A stretch of 64,000 bases of DNA, taken from contig NZ_CP007161.1 of NCBI RefSeq assembly GCF_000725285.1, positions 667,911-731,910 of the forward strand, written 5' to 3'. The stretch is from Virgibacillus sp. SK37. GTDB lineage: Bacteria > Bacillota > Bacilli > Bacillales > Amphibacillaceae. The first letter of the stretch is position 1. Every line of letters begins with the position of its first letter. This document shows positions 45,007 through 53,829 of this stretch, piece by piece. The notes beneath the pieces were generated by a model. The model worked only from the letters and a program-made list of their open reading frames with translations. It searched no databases and was not told where the DNA came from. The position numbers and the translations under genes are program-made.

Positions 45007-46179
45007 ATGAAAATAGGTGTATTAGGATCTGGTTTAATGGGGAAAGAAGCAGCACGCGACCTCGTAGCAAGTGAAGGTGTGGCAGCAGTAGGTTTGGCAG
45101 ATATTGACCTATCAAGGGCCCAACAAGTATGTGACCAACTGAATTCTTCTAAGTTAACTGCATATCAAGTGAATGCAAGTAGTGAGCAGGAGCTTGCCAA
45201 TTATATGCGTCAGTTTGACGTGATTATCAATGCACTGTTTTATTCCTTTAATGAAATTGTTGCACGGACTGCAATACAGGTAGGTGTTAACTCTGTGGAT
45301 CTGGGTGGGCATATTGGTCATATGACAGACAAAGTGCTTGCTATGAAGGAGGATGCTGAGGCAGCAGGAGTAACTCTAATACCAGATCTTGGGGTTGCGC
45401 CTGGTATGATAAATATTTTATCAGGCTATGGTGCTAGCAAACTGGATAAGTTGGATTCAATCAAGCTATTTGTAGGAGGAATCCCCGTCCGCCCGGAACC
45501 ACCATTAGAATATAACCACGTATTTTCCATGGAAGGGGTGTTTGATCACTACACAGATCCTTCCCTTATAATACGAAATGGAATAAAACAGGAGATTCCT
45601 TCATTGAGTGAAGTGGAGTCCATTCATTTTGAAAAGTTTGGACCACTTGAGGCCTTCCATACTTCAGGTGGTACATCAACACTCTCCATATCCTATCCGC
45701 AATTGGAGACATTGGAGTATAAAACAATACGCTATCCAGGCCACGCTCAAAAATTTAAACTGCTTGTTGACTTAAATCTGACTCGTATGGATTACGAAGT
45801 AGATGTAAAAGGTCAGAGGATAAACCCAAGGGAAGTTTTGTTAAAAGTACTTGATCCAATCGTGGAACTAGGCGAGAAAGATGACGCTGTGTTGCTTCGT
45901 ACTGTTATTTCAGGAGAGAAGGCTGGCATGCCGGCAACATATCAATATGAAATGACGACATATAAAGATCGTACTACACAGGTTACAGCAATGGCTCGGG
46001 CAACCGCCAATACGATTTCAGTTGTTGCACAAATGATAGGGAATGGAACGATAGCAAAAAAAGGTGTCTTCCCTCCGGAAAAATGTGTGCCAGGAGCAGT
46101 TTATATTAAAGAAATGGCTAAACGGGGAGTAAATATTTTAGAAATAGAACAGTTGGAAAAGACCAGAATTAGCATGTAA
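45007..46179 (+). CDS. lysDH: L-lysine 6-dehydrogenase
   Basis: This 390-residue enzyme belongs to the saccharopine dehydrogenase fold. The N-terminal Rossmann motif [62 protein letters not shown] and [10 protein letters not shown] closely match the Geobacillus stearothermophilus lysine dehydrogenase as I recall it. That enzyme oxidatively deaminates lysine at the epsilon carbon with NAD+, giving 2-aminoadipate 6-semialdehyde and ammonia. Sequence similarity beyond the fold, including length (about 386 in the relative), makes the call strong. GGGAGTGG precedes the ATG. It is the key gene identifying the surrounding pathway. Confidence 0.9.
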   Translation: MKIGVLGSGLMGKEAARDLVASEGVAAVGLADIDLSRAQQVCDQLNSSKLTAYQVNASSEQELANYMRQFDVIINALFYSFNEIVARTAIQVGVNSVDLGGHIGHMTDKVLAMKEDAEAAGVTLIPDLGVAPGMINILSGYGASKLDKLDSIKLFVGGIPVRPEPPLEYNHVFSMEGVFDHYTDPSLIIRNGIKQEIPSLSEVESIHFEKFGPLEAFHTSGGTSTLSISYPQLETLEYKTIRYPGHAQKFKLLVDLNLTRMDYEVDVKGQRINPREVLLKVLDPIVELGEKDDAVLLRTVISGEKAGMPATYQYEMTTYKDRTTQVTAMARATANTISVVAQMIGNGTIAKKGVFPPEKCVPGAVYIKEMAKRGVNILEIEQLEKTRISM

Positions 46180-46288
46180 AGAAAAATTATTTTATAATTG
46201 TATATTAAATAGTTAACCCTCTGCTACAAAAGGTAGGGGGACCTTTTCTTTTATCTACGATTCAACTATGACAGCAAGGAGATTAATA

Positions 46289-47050
46289 ATGAATCAAAGT
46301 GTAATCAAAGCACTAAAACTATTGGACTTGTTTACGGAGGAAAGCCCGGAATTAACCTTAAAAGAAATAGCACATCGTTCCCGCTTACCTAAACCAACTG
46401 CCTATCGAATGCTAACAGCCCTGGAGATGAGCGGCTTTCTCTACAAGACAAAAGAAACAGAACATGATAGTAAATATCGTTTAGGTTTGAAGCTGTTGGA
46501 ATTAGGACAACTTGTCTCTGATAATTTAGAGGTTAGGGAAATTGCTTTGCCATTTATGAAAAAGCTTGCCGAGGACATTAACGAGGTTATCCACTTAGTT
46601 ATTGTAAACGGTTCGGAAGCTACCTATATTGAAAAGGTGGAAAGCACCCGAGCGCTTCGGTTATACACACGAATTGGGAAAAGTTCACCGCTATATTCCG
46701 GGTCTGGTCCTAAACTACTTTTGGCGTTTTTGCCTAAAGAGAAACAAAATGATATTTTAAACAAATCAGAGTTGGATTCACTTACAAATAAACCAATTTC
46801 TGTAGATAAGCTTAGAGAAGAATTGAGTAGAATTAGGAAAACAGGCTATTCTTATAGCATTGGTGAACAGGATGCAGACACGACTGGAATTTCCTATCCT
46901 ATCTATGATTATAGCAATAGAGTTATTGCAGCATTAGCGGTTAGTGGATTATCCAGTCACTTTGAAGGAGAAAATTTAAATGAAATAAAAGAAAAGACAT
47001 CACAAACAGCTGGATATATATCAGAGGAATTAGGTTACCGAAGAGGGTAA
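46289..47050 (+). CDS. IclR family transcriptional regulator
   Basis: This 253-residue regulator has an N-terminal winged helix-turn-helix (VIKALKLLDLF ... LTLKEIAHRSRLPKPTAYRMLTALEMSGFL) and a C-terminal GAF-like ligand domain (HLVIVNGSEATYIEKVE, YSGSGPKLLLAFLP, GEQDADTTGISYPIYDY). IclR proteins bind a metabolic effector and control nearby catabolic genes. It likely controls the lysine operons, and lysine, aminoadipate or glutarate could be the effector. The open frame starts at 46268, but ATG 46289 has AAGGAG seven bases upstream. DUF3870 follows 12 bp later. Confidence 0.9.
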   Translation: MNQSVIKALKLLDLFTEESPELTLKEIAHRSRLPKPTAYRMLTALEMSGFLYKTKETEHDSKYRLGLKLLELGQLVSDNLEVREIALPFMKKLAEDINEVIHLVIVNGSEATYIEKVESTRALRLYTRIGKSSPLYSGSGPKLLLAFLPKEKQNDILNKSELDSLTNKPISVDKLREELSRIRKTGYSYSIGEQDADTTGISYPIYDYSNRVIAALAVSGLSSHFEGENLNEIKEKTSQTAGYISEELGYRRG

Positions 47051-47062
47051 GGAGGAGCGGAA

Positions 47063-47377
47063 ATGAATACAGTTTTTATTGCAGGCCATGCCCGTCTGCC
47101 ATCAGGAATGGCAGCCAAAAGCATCTATGAAACACTGACAATTACAGCAGAAATTGATCAAAAATATGGAGTGATAGTAGCTGCAAACTGTACTCTGGCA
47201 ACAGAACATGGAAAGAGCTTTATCCAACAACTGCTCAGAGGATATAGTCTACAGGATGGTATTGAGAAACCCGTTGATGAAATTAAAGCACGCTACCTTG
47301 GAAAAGCCGGTAATGCACTAGCATCTGCATTAAAGGACTTGTATAAACAATATAAAAGCTATAAACATATCGATTAA
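47063..47377 (+). CDS. DUF3870 protein
   Basis: This 104-residue protein fits DUF3870, seen as FIAGHARLPSGMAAKSIYETLTITAEID and VIVAANCTLATEHGKSFI. It appears small, cytoplasmic and without cofactor motif. Its function is not known. Members often accompany amino-acid catabolic genes, and here it follows the IclR gene with only 12 bp, GGAGG upstream. It could act in or regulate the lysine route. No terminator follows before the repeat array. Confidence 0.8.
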   Translation: MNTVFIAGHARLPSGMAAKSIYETLTITAEIDQKYGVIVAANCTLATEHGKSFIQQLLRGYSLQDGIEKPVDEIKARYLGKAGNALASALKDLYKQYKSYKHID

Positions 47378-47380
47378 TGA

Positions 47381-47550
47381 ATTTCCATATGAGAGACGCA
47401 TCCATCCAAATGAGAGAACTGCGTTTCATATGAGAGACGCAGCCATCCAAATGAGAGAACCGCGTTTCATATGAGAGACACATCCATCCAAATGAGAGAA
47501 CCGCGTTTCATATGAGAGACACAGCCATCCAAATGAGAGAGCCGGGTATA
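47381..47550. repeat. Array of eight ATGAGAGA motifs, 41-bp tandem repeat
   Basis: ATGAGAGA starts at 47389, 47410, 47430, 47451, 47471, 47492, 47512 and 47533, alternating 21 and 20 bp. The larger unit is 41 bp and is copied four times with small changes. There are no unique spacers, so it is not a CRISPR. It lies between the two convergent lysine operons. Confidence 0.92.
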
Positions 47551-47561
47551 ATTTCTTTAAA

Positions 47562-47602
47562 TAGCAGCACACCTATTAAGCTTTATAATAGGACTGCTGC
47601 TA
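47562..47602 (-). terminator. Terminator of the glutarate operon
   Basis: Arms 47562-47578 and 47586-47602 pair over 17 bp with two mismatches. On the minus strand TTTAAAGAAATT follows. It lies 70 bp after the semialdehyde dehydrogenase stop. Confidence 0.65.
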
Positions 47603-47671
47603 TGAAAACTATAAAATTCAGCACCTAGCGAGGATTTGTACGTTGCTAAACAGGCAATTGGGCTTTCCAAA

Positions 47672-49117
47672 TCAAGCCATTCCAATTGATATAAATTTTT
47701 GTTCCAAAAATTCATCCATCCCGTGATGACCGCCTTCTTTACCAATCCCAGATTGTTTAATTCCGCCAAATGGCGCTTCAGGTACTGCAGGAAACACATC
47801 GTTTACGCCAACGATGCCGTAATCTAATTTTTCCGAAACGCGGATAGCCCGGTTTGTATTTTCTGTGAAAATATAGGCAGCTAAGCCGTAATCGGTGTTA
47901 TTCGCCTTCTGAAGAACTTCTGCCTCATCTGTAAAGAACTGAATAGGAATTACTGGGCCAAAAGTTTCCTCATTCATTACTTTCATTTCATCATCCACGT
48001 TGGAAATAATGGTAGGCTCATAGAAATGCCCATCTAAATTGCTACTCCAATTCTTACCACCACATACAATCTCGCAGCCCTTTGAGACGGCGTCCTCCAC
48101 ATGTGAACCTACTTTTTCTAATGCCGCCTTATTAATTAGTGGTCCCAACTCTACTCCATCATCCAAACCATATCCAATTTTCATTTTTAAAGCTTTTTCC
48201 TTCAACAAATTGGTGAAAGACGATTTAATCGACTCATGGACGTATAATCGATTTGTACAAATACAGGTTTGCCCGTTATTCCTAAATTTACTGCCAAGTA
48301 CAAGGGTGGTTGCTTTGTCAATATCTGCATCTTCAAATACAATGCTTGGGGCATGCCCACCAAGCTCTAAAGATAGTTTTTTCACATGTGCTGCACTTTC
48401 TCTCATTAAGTATTTACCTACTTCTGTAGACCCCGTAAAAGTAATTAATCGTACACGCTTATCAACAAGTAGGGCATTGCCGATTTCTTCTGCATCTCCG
48501 GTCACAAGATTAACAACACCCGGAGGCATCCCTGCCCGTTCGAATACTTTCATTATTTCAATAGCGGACAAGGGCGTTTCCGGGGCGGGTTTCAAGACTA
48601 CCGTGCAACCCGCAGCCAAAGCAGGTGCAAGTTTTCTCGTTATCATCGATGATGGGAAATTCCAAGGAGTAATAGCGCCTACTACGCCAACTGCCTGTGG
48701 AATGACAAGCAATCGTTTTTCTTTTGAGGATGAGGGGATCCATTCTCCGTATCCCCGGCTTGCTTCCTCTGCATACCATAATAAAAAGTTGGCAGCACCT
48801 TTTACCTCCCCTACAGCCTCCTTTAATGGTTTTCCTTGTTCAAGTGTTAAAATTTTTCCCAGACGTTCCGCATCCTCCATCATAAGCTCGTATGCCTTAT
48901 ATAGTATCCGAGACCGCTCCCGCCCTGTTCTTTCACTCCAGTCAGAAAACGCTTCAGAAGCGGAGGTGATTGCTTCCTCTGTTTCAGCCTTACCTCCGTG
49001 TGCAACCTCTGTCACCACCTCCATTGTTGCCGGATTATAAATCGCATTCGTTCCCTTAGAACCTGTTTCTCTCCACTCACCATTAACGAAAATACTTTTT
49101 GTGAAATTAGTAAACAT
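47672..49117 (-). CDS. Aldehyde dehydrogenase, GabD-like; candidate glutarate semialdehyde dehydrogenase
   Basis: This 481-residue protein is of the succinate/glutarate semialdehyde dehydrogenase type. Catalytic Cys lies near 283 in NNGQTCICTNR and Glu in LSLELGGHAPSIVFEDADID. EAPFGGIKQSGIGKEGG near the end is typical of GabD. In this cluster glutarate semialdehyde is the expected substrate, giving glutarate. GabD-type enzymes often accept succinate semialdehyde too, so this is contextual. GGGAGG precedes ATG 49117. It is the third gene of the CoA-transferase, acyl-CoA dehydrogenase, ALDH operon. Confidence 0.86.
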   Translation of the reverse strand: MFTNFTKSIFVNGEWRETGSKGTNAIYNPATMEVVTEVAHGGKAETEEAITSASEAFSDWSERTGRERSRILYKAYELMMEDAERLGKILTLEQGKPLKEAVGEVKGAANFLLWYAEEASRGYGEWIPSSSKEKRLLVIPQAVGVVGAITPWNFPSSMITRKLAPALAAGCTVVLKPAPETPLSAIEIMKVFERAGMPPGVVNLVTGDAEEIGNALLVDKRVRLITFTGSTEVGKYLMRESAAHVKKLSLELGGHAPSIVFEDADIDKATTLVLGSKFRNNGQTCICTNRLYVHESIKSSFTNLLKEKALKMKIGYGLDDGVELGPLINKAALEKVGSHVEDAVSKGCEIVCGGKNWSSNLDGHFYEPTIISNVDDEMKVMNEETFGPVIPIQFFTDEAEVLQKANNTDYGLAAYIFTENTNRAIRVSEKLDYGIVGVNDVFPAVPEAPFGGIKQSGIGKEGGHHGMDEFLEQKFISIGMA

Positions 49118-49160
49118 GAAATATGCCTCCCTTTTAAGAAAATAGCCGCATGTGAAAATT

Positions 49161-50366
49161 TTATTTGATTAATTGGGATTGACCCCAGGCAGGGAGCATT
49201 CGATTAAGCTCTTTATCTTTTCGATAACCTAAAACATATTCGGCCTGCATCACAGTATGAATCTCCCGTGTACCTTCATATATAACAGGGGCTTTAGAAT
49301 TACGTAAATATCGTTCCACAGGGTATTCATCAGAAAAACCGTAAGCACCATGAATCTGGACTGCATCATCTGCAGCTTTATTGGCAAAATCGCATGCCTG
49401 CCACTTTGCGAGTGATGTCTCTCTTGTATTTCGTTTGCCGTCATTCTTGAGTTCTCCTGCTCGATAAACAAGTAGTCTGCTCATTTGCAGACCTGCTTCC
49501 ATATTAGCAATCATTTGTTGGACCAGTTGATGCTTTCCAATTGATTTTCCAAATGTCTCTCTTTCTTGGCAATACTTCACACTAGCCTCTAAACATGCCA
49601 TGATTTGTCCAACAGCCCCTGCAGCTACGGTGAAACGTCCGTTATCTAGAGCGGCCATTGCTATTTTAAAGCCTTCTCCTTCTTCACCAAGGAGGTTTTC
49701 TTTAGGAACTTTTACATTTTCAAAAAATAACTCACCTGTATTTCCGGCTCGAATACCTAATTTACCCTTAGTTGCTTTGGAAGAAAATCCATCCCACGTA
49801 CGTTCAACGATAAATGCAGAAATCGCCTTATGCTTCTCCGCACGATCCCCAGTATAGGCAAAAACTAAAAAGTGATCTGCTGTATCACAGAGAGAGATCC
49901 AGGTTTTTTGTCCATTTAAAATATAATAGTCTCCTTGCTTTTGTGCTGTTGATTGCAATGCGGACACGTCTGATCCAGCAGCTGGTTCTGTTAGACCAAA
50001 TGCACCAATTTTCTCCCCCTTTGCCTGTGGGACGAGATATTTTTGCTTCTGTTCCTCCGTACCCCATTGCAACAAAGTCATGCTGTTTAAACCAGTGTGT
50101 ACAGAGACGGCGGTACGAAATGCAGTATCCCCGCGTTCCAGCTCCTCACAAACAATAGCAAGTGAATTATAATCCATTCCACTGCCGCCATATTCTTCTG
50201 GAATACATACACCCATTAGACCAAGGCTGGCTAGTTTTGTTAAAATGGCAGGATCAAATTTCCCTTCCCGGTCCCATTGGCCAATATATGGCATAATTTC
50301 TTTATCCGTAAAATCTCTCACCGTTTTTCTTAACATTGTTTGTTCTTCGGAAAAATTAAAATCCAT
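49161..50366 (-). CDS. Acyl-CoA dehydrogenase, likely glutaryl-CoA dehydrogenase
   Basis: This 401-residue FAD enzyme has the acyl-CoA dehydrogenase fold: FGLTEPAAGSDVSALQSTA, the flavin motifs and the catalytic base E364 in YEGTREIHTV. An Arg at about 84 in FRTAVSVHTGL matches the spot where glutaryl-CoA dehydrogenases hold the substrate carboxylate (YRSAMSVQ in the human enzyme, from memory). The proposed reaction is glutaryl-CoA to crotonyl-CoA and CO2, but specificity is not proven. It sits 13 bp downstream of the CoA-transferase and 43 bp upstream of the semialdehyde dehydrogenase gene. AAAGGAGAG precedes its start. Confidence 0.83.
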   Translation of the reverse strand: MDFNFSEEQTMLRKTVRDFTDKEIMPYIGQWDREGKFDPAILTKLASLGLMGVCIPEEYGGSGMDYNSLAIVCEELERGDTAFRTAVSVHTGLNSMTLLQWGTEEQKQKYLVPQAKGEKIGAFGLTEPAAGSDVSALQSTAQKQGDYYILNGQKTWISLCDTADHFLVFAYTGDRAEKHKAISAFIVERTWDGFSSKATKGKLGIRAGNTGELFFENVKVPKENLLGEEGEGFKIAMAALDNGRFTVAAGAVGQIMACLEASVKYCQERETFGKSIGKHQLVQQMIANMEAGLQMSRLLVYRAGELKNDGKRNTRETSLAKWQACDFANKAADDAVQIHGAYGFSDEYPVERYLRNSKAPVIYEGTREIHTVMQAEYVLGYRKDKELNRMLPAWGQSQLIK

Positions 50367-50379
50367 GCAAATCTCTCCT

Positions 50380-51540
50380 TTACTTTTTATTGGTTTTGGC
50401 TACAAGTTTATCGACAATAGCTTCATTATGTTCGCCCGCATTCGGCGGATGATGTCTAACTGATATAGGAGTTCTGGAAAACTTCAGCGGACTTCCAATC
50501 ATTTTGACTTGCCCTGCAGTTGGGTGTTTGCAATCAATGAACATATTTCTTGCTTGGAGCTGTGGATCCTTTACTACTTCATCTAAATTCTGGATTGGTC
50601 CACAAGGGATATTATTTTTCTGGCACTCCTGCTGCCAGTGTGCTGTTGTATTTTTTATGAGTATATCTTGTAGTAGGGGGACTAAAATATCACGATTGGC
50701 AACACGATCGGGATTTGTTTGAAATCGATCATCCATACTGTATTCGTATTTTTGCAGAATAGAACACAATGCTTTAAATTGAGAATCATTGCCAATAGCG
50801 ATTACCATTTCACCATCCAATGTTTTAAACGATTGGTATGGGACGATATTTGCATGCTGATTGCCTAAAGGTCGTGGAATTTCCTCGGTCATTAAATAGT
50901 TACTGCCAATATTTACTAATGAGCTAACAGCGGAATCATAAAGGGAGATATCTAGCTTTTGTCCCTTTCCAGATACCGTTCGTTCAAGCAATGCACCTTG
51001 GATTCCAATACATGCATATAGACCGGTCAAAATATCCGTGATGGCAACCCCCATTTTTTGCGGGCCTGATTCTTTATCACCTGTTATACTCATTAATCCA
51101 CTCATCGCCTGAATAATGAAATCATAGCCGGGCATATCTTTATATGGGCCTGTTTCACCAAAGCCTGTTATGGAGCAAAATACGATAGCCGGGTTGATTT
51201 TGGCAAGTGTCTCATAGTCAAGCCCTAACCGATGCATGGTCCCAGTTTTGAAATTGTTAATTATAACATCGCTCTCTTTTACTAGTTCCTTAATAGCAGC
51301 GACGCCTTCATCAGTTTTTAAATTCAATGTAATGCTCTTTTTATTCCGATTGGCACATAAGTAATAAGCGCTTACATTATTCTTGAAGGGAGGCCCCCAT
51401 TTACGTGTCTCATCACTTCCGCCAGGAGCTTCTACTTTTATAATGTCAGCTCCCATGTCCCCAAGGATCATAGTGCAATAGGGACCTGCAAGTACACGAG
51501 ATAAATCAAGAATCTTTATATGTTCCAATGCGCCAGACAT
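50380..51540 (-). CDS. Class III CoA-transferase (CaiB/BaiF), likely succinyl-CoA:glutarate CoA-transferase
   Basis: This 386-residue protein is a family III CoA-transferase. The start ILDLSRVLAGPYCTMILGDMGADIIKVE, NRNKKSITLNLK and the catalytic Asp about 140 (MPGYDFIIQAMSGLMSITG) are hallmarks. Relatives include the glutarate CoA-transferase SUGCT. With an acyl-CoA dehydrogenase just downstream, the likely job is to give glutaryl-CoA from glutarate. The frame opens at 51576, but ATG 51540 has AAAGGAG at good spacing. It leads the minus-strand operon and is preceded by a structured leader with a terminator hairpin. Confidence 0.86.
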   Translation of the reverse strand: MSGALEHIKILDLSRVLAGPYCTMILGDMGADIIKVEAPGGSDETRKWGPPFKNNVSAYYLCANRNKKSITLNLKTDEGVAAIKELVKESDVIINNFKTGTMHRLGLDYETLAKINPAIVFCSITGFGETGPYKDMPGYDFIIQAMSGLMSITGDKESGPQKMGVAITDILTGLYACIGIQGALLERTVSGKGQKLDISLYDSAVSSLVNIGSNYLMTEEIPRPLGNQHANIVPYQSFKTLDGEMVIAIGNDSQFKALCSILQKYEYSMDDRFQTNPDRVANRDILVPLLQDILIKNTTAHWQQECQKNNIPCGPIQNLDEVVKDPQLQARNMFIDCKHPTAGQVKMIGSPLKFSRTPISVRHHPPNAGEHNEAIVDKLVAKTNKK

Positions 51541-51560
51541 ACGTTCACTCCTTTCATGGA

Positions 51561-51624
51561 AAAATAAAAAAGCCAATCCAAATAGATTACAGTTTTAACT
51601 GTAAATCCACTTGAACTGGCTTTT
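51561..51624 (-). terminator. Leader terminator hairpin directly upstream of the CoA-transferase
   Basis: A long imperfect stem (51568-51595 with 51597-51624; outer AAAAGCCA paired with TGGCTTTT, inner ACAGTT with AACTGT) is followed on the minus strand by TTTTTTATTTTT. It ends only 20 bases before the start codon, downstream of a promoter and with no gene in between, so it looks like an attenuator. Confidence 0.8.
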
Positions 51625-51736
51625 ACCTGTTGATTCAGTTCTGGGGTAGAACCGTGAACAGATTAGGCAGCAGAATGTTAATAGAAGTCATGGTATCATG
51701 CGATTCAAACGAGCAAATCGTTATGGGGCATGATTT
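51625..51736 (-). promoter_or_regulatory. Structured 5' leader, candidate riboswitch/attenuator
   Basis: On the minus strand the leader starts with a hairpin whose outer arms are ATCATG (51729-51734) and CATGAT (51695-51700), inner CGATT/AATCG (51701-51720), with a CCCCATAA bulge on one side. A second hairpin has CTGTT/AACAG (51627-51661) and GTTCT/AGAAC (51638-51652) around ACCCC. I do not recognise a known riboswitch class. Together with the terminator that follows it may sense a lysine-pathway metabolite. Confidence 0.55.
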
Positions 51737-51742
51737 AAATAT

Positions 51743-51771
51743 ATTATACTTTATTCTGAATAATTTGTAAA
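51743..51771 (-). promoter_or_regulatory. Promoter of the glutarate operon
   Basis: Minus-strand TTTACA (51766-51771), 17-bp spacer, TATAAT (51743-51748). It predicts transcription from about 51736 and a leader of about 195 nt. Confidence 0.78.
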
Positions 51772-51976
51772 TGTTAAATTAAAAAATAAACATTTTTTCC
51801 AATCTCTGTATATGCTTGGTTTTGTAAAGTGTATCAACTGGTGCTAAGAAATATCAATGCGCTAACAATAATAACTTAACGGAGAGCTGATTAAGAGCAG
51901 AATACCGCTAATTAGATCTTAATCTAGGTTACAGACACTGTTACTGGGAAATGCGAACAACCGACAGAAACTATTA

Positions 51977-52256
51977 GCAGGAGAGCGAAAGAATCCGCCG
52001 GAGCAGAAATAAATCAGCAGGAGAACGAAAGAATCCGCTGGAGCAGAGAATAATCAGCAGGAGAGCGAGAGTATCCGCCGGAGCAGAAATAAATCAGCAG
52101 GAGAACGAAAGAATCCGCTGGAGCAGAAATAAATCAGCAGGAGAGCGAAAGAATCCGCCGGAGCAGAGAATAATCAGCAGGAGAGCGGAAGAATCCGCCG
52201 AAGCAAAGAATAATCAGCTTTAGAACGAGATTATCCGCCATTATCTATTAGAAACG
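51977..52256 (+). repeat. Seven-copy 40-bp tandem repeat
   Basis: GCAGGAG-like unit starts occur at 51977, 52017, 52057, 52097, 52137, 52177 and 52217, an exact 40-bp period. Units differ at a few positions and the last is decayed. It covers much of the 840-bp stretch 51541-52380 that has no gene. Between 51772 and 51976 nothing else was seen. Confidence 0.92.
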
Positions 52257-52341
52257 GCAATTATAAATACTGAAAGTTACTCCGCATTTCATCTATTTTA
52301 CGATTCGTTGGAATACCCTAGCATATATATTTAGGTCATAA

Positions 52342-52377
52342 TTAAAATCCCCCTACCCATAAAGTGGATAGGGGGGG
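52342..52377 (-). terminator. Terminator of mreBH
   Basis: CCCCCTACCCA (52350-52360) pairs with TGGATAGGGGG with one mismatch or wobble. It lies directly beyond the minus-strand stop codon. Confidence 0.7.
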
Positions 52378-52380
52378 TTA

Positions 52381-53388
52381 CTATTTTGTTGCTTTTTGTA
52401 GTTTAGTAATCATTTTAAGTGCTCTACCTGTTCCGATTGCTACAGACTCAAGCGGGTTAGGTGCTAAATGTACAGGGACAATAATTTCATTGGCAAGCCA
52501 TTCCTGCATGCCATTTAACAAGGAACCACCCCCAGTAAGGACAATTCCATGGTCTACAATATCCCCACTTAATTCAGGTGGGCAGTTCTCCAATGTAGCA
52601 CGGACTGTTTCCAATATCTGTTCCAATGATTCTTTTAATGCTGTGTAGATTTCGGTAGAGGTAATCGTCACTGTTTTAGGAAGCCCTGAAACCATATCCC
52701 TTCCGCGAATCTCCATTGTTTCCTCTTGGTGATTCGGATGGGCATGGCCGATTTCCATTTTAATATTTTCGGCAGTACGCTCGCCGATTAATATATTGTA
52801 ATTTTTTCGGATGTGATGAATAATTTCTTCATCCATTTTATCCCCACCGGTTCGCACAGAATTACAAGAGACGACACCACCGAAAGATATAATACCTACT
52901 TCGGAAGTCCCTCCGCCAATATCAACAATCACATTTGCGATGGGTTCATCAACTGGTAAATCTGCACCAATTGCAGCAGCGACCGGTTCTTCAATAAGGT
53001 GTACCTGTTTGGCTCCGTAACTTGATACCGCATTATGAATGGCACGACGTTCTACAGTAGTACTGCCAGAAGGAGTACAAACGACAACAGTAGGTTTTCT
53101 CATAGACATACCCATTTTTTTACTGACTTTTTTCAAAAATTCTTTTAACATTTGAGCAGTTACATCATAATCAGCTATTACCCCATCTTTTAGGGGACGT
53201 ATTGGGATAATATTCTTAGGAGTTTTTCCGACCATTTCCTTTGCTTCTGCTCCTACAGCCACAACTTGCTTTGTGTTTACATCGATAGCTACTACAGATG
53301 GCTCATTTAAAACTATTCCTTTTGTTTTTGAATATATAAGTATATTAGCAGTACCAAGGTCAATTCCTATTTCTGCAGTTGATAACAT
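52381..53388 (-). CDS. mreBH: Rod-shape-determining actin-like protein MreBH
   Basis: This 335-residue MreB-family actin organises lateral wall synthesis. [46 protein letters not shown] and TGGGSLLNG are nucleotide-binding motifs. The length and the end [23 protein letters not shown] fit MreBH of B. subtilis, which positions the autolysin LytE. The frame is open to 53475, but ATG 53388 has GGAGG before it. An ACCCCC motif, the -35-like element of SigI promoters, occurs on the minus strand at 53453-53458. The neighbour is a secreted CAP protein. The terminator follows. Confidence 0.92.
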   Translation of the reverse strand: MLSTAEIGIDLGTANILIYSKTKGIVLNEPSVVAIDVNTKQVVAVGAEAKEMVGKTPKNIIPIRPLKDGVIADYDVTAQMLKEFLKKVSKKMGMSMRKPTVVVCTPSGSTTVERRAIHNAVSSYGAKQVHLIEEPVAAAIGADLPVDEPIANVIVDIGGGTSEVGIISFGGVVSCNSVRTGGDKMDEEIIHHIRKNYNILIGERTAENIKMEIGHAHPNHQEETMEIRGRDMVSGLPKTVTITSTEIYTALKESLEQILETVRATLENCPPELSGDIVDHGIVLTGGGSLLNGMQEWLANEIIVPVHLAPNPLESVAIGTGRALKMITKLQKATK

Positions 53389-53458
53389 AATAAAGTTCCT
53401 CCATTGCTGACAATTTTCTTCTATAGTGATTCTACAAATTACCTCAATTTTTGGGGGT

Positions 53459-53829
53459 GGAAACAGAAGTGTCATTGTTTAGTAAATACTAATAAAAATA
53501 ATAGTATTACAGATAAACGTAAAGTAGTTTCACCCAAAAAATCAAGTAACATTTTGTTTACAAAAACCTTCCTATTGTAATATAACAGGTCTGTTTAGAG
53601 GGCTGTCAATATTCTTTTTGCTGAAATATTTCCCAGTTTACATAGAATCTTCCTCAATCACCAAATTGTATTCTTTAGCTATTTTCTTATTTTACAAGGA
53701 TTATGCTAGTTAACTTTCACTCTAGTAACATAAAACAGTGGTTGTGGGAAATCCTTCCACAAATATTACAAAAAACGCATGGTATGATGTTTTTGTCAAA
53801 CAAAACAACTCAAAAGGAGAGTGCATTTC
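53459..53829. other. Intergenic region between mreBH and the CAP gene
   Basis: AT-rich, no gene seen. A weak plus-strand extended -10 (TGGTATGAT near 53780-53788) lies upstream of the CAP gene. No other structure stands out. Confidence 0.4.

Noticed and set aside
46220-46260. Possible terminator between lysDH and the IclR gene
   Set aside because: Pairing (CCCT-CTGCTAC/GTAGGGGG) needs a bulge and is weak; not enough to call.
48039-49040. Long open frame (333 codons) opposite the GabD-like gene
   Set aside because: It is fully antisense to a well-recognised gene and has no ribosome site or recognisable protein.
51643-51656. T-box-like sequence (GGGGTAGAACCGTG) on the plus strand
   Set aside because: It resembles the T-box motif at 11 of 13 positions, but no gene or terminator follows on the plus strand and the hairpin lies upstream of it. 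Treated as chance.
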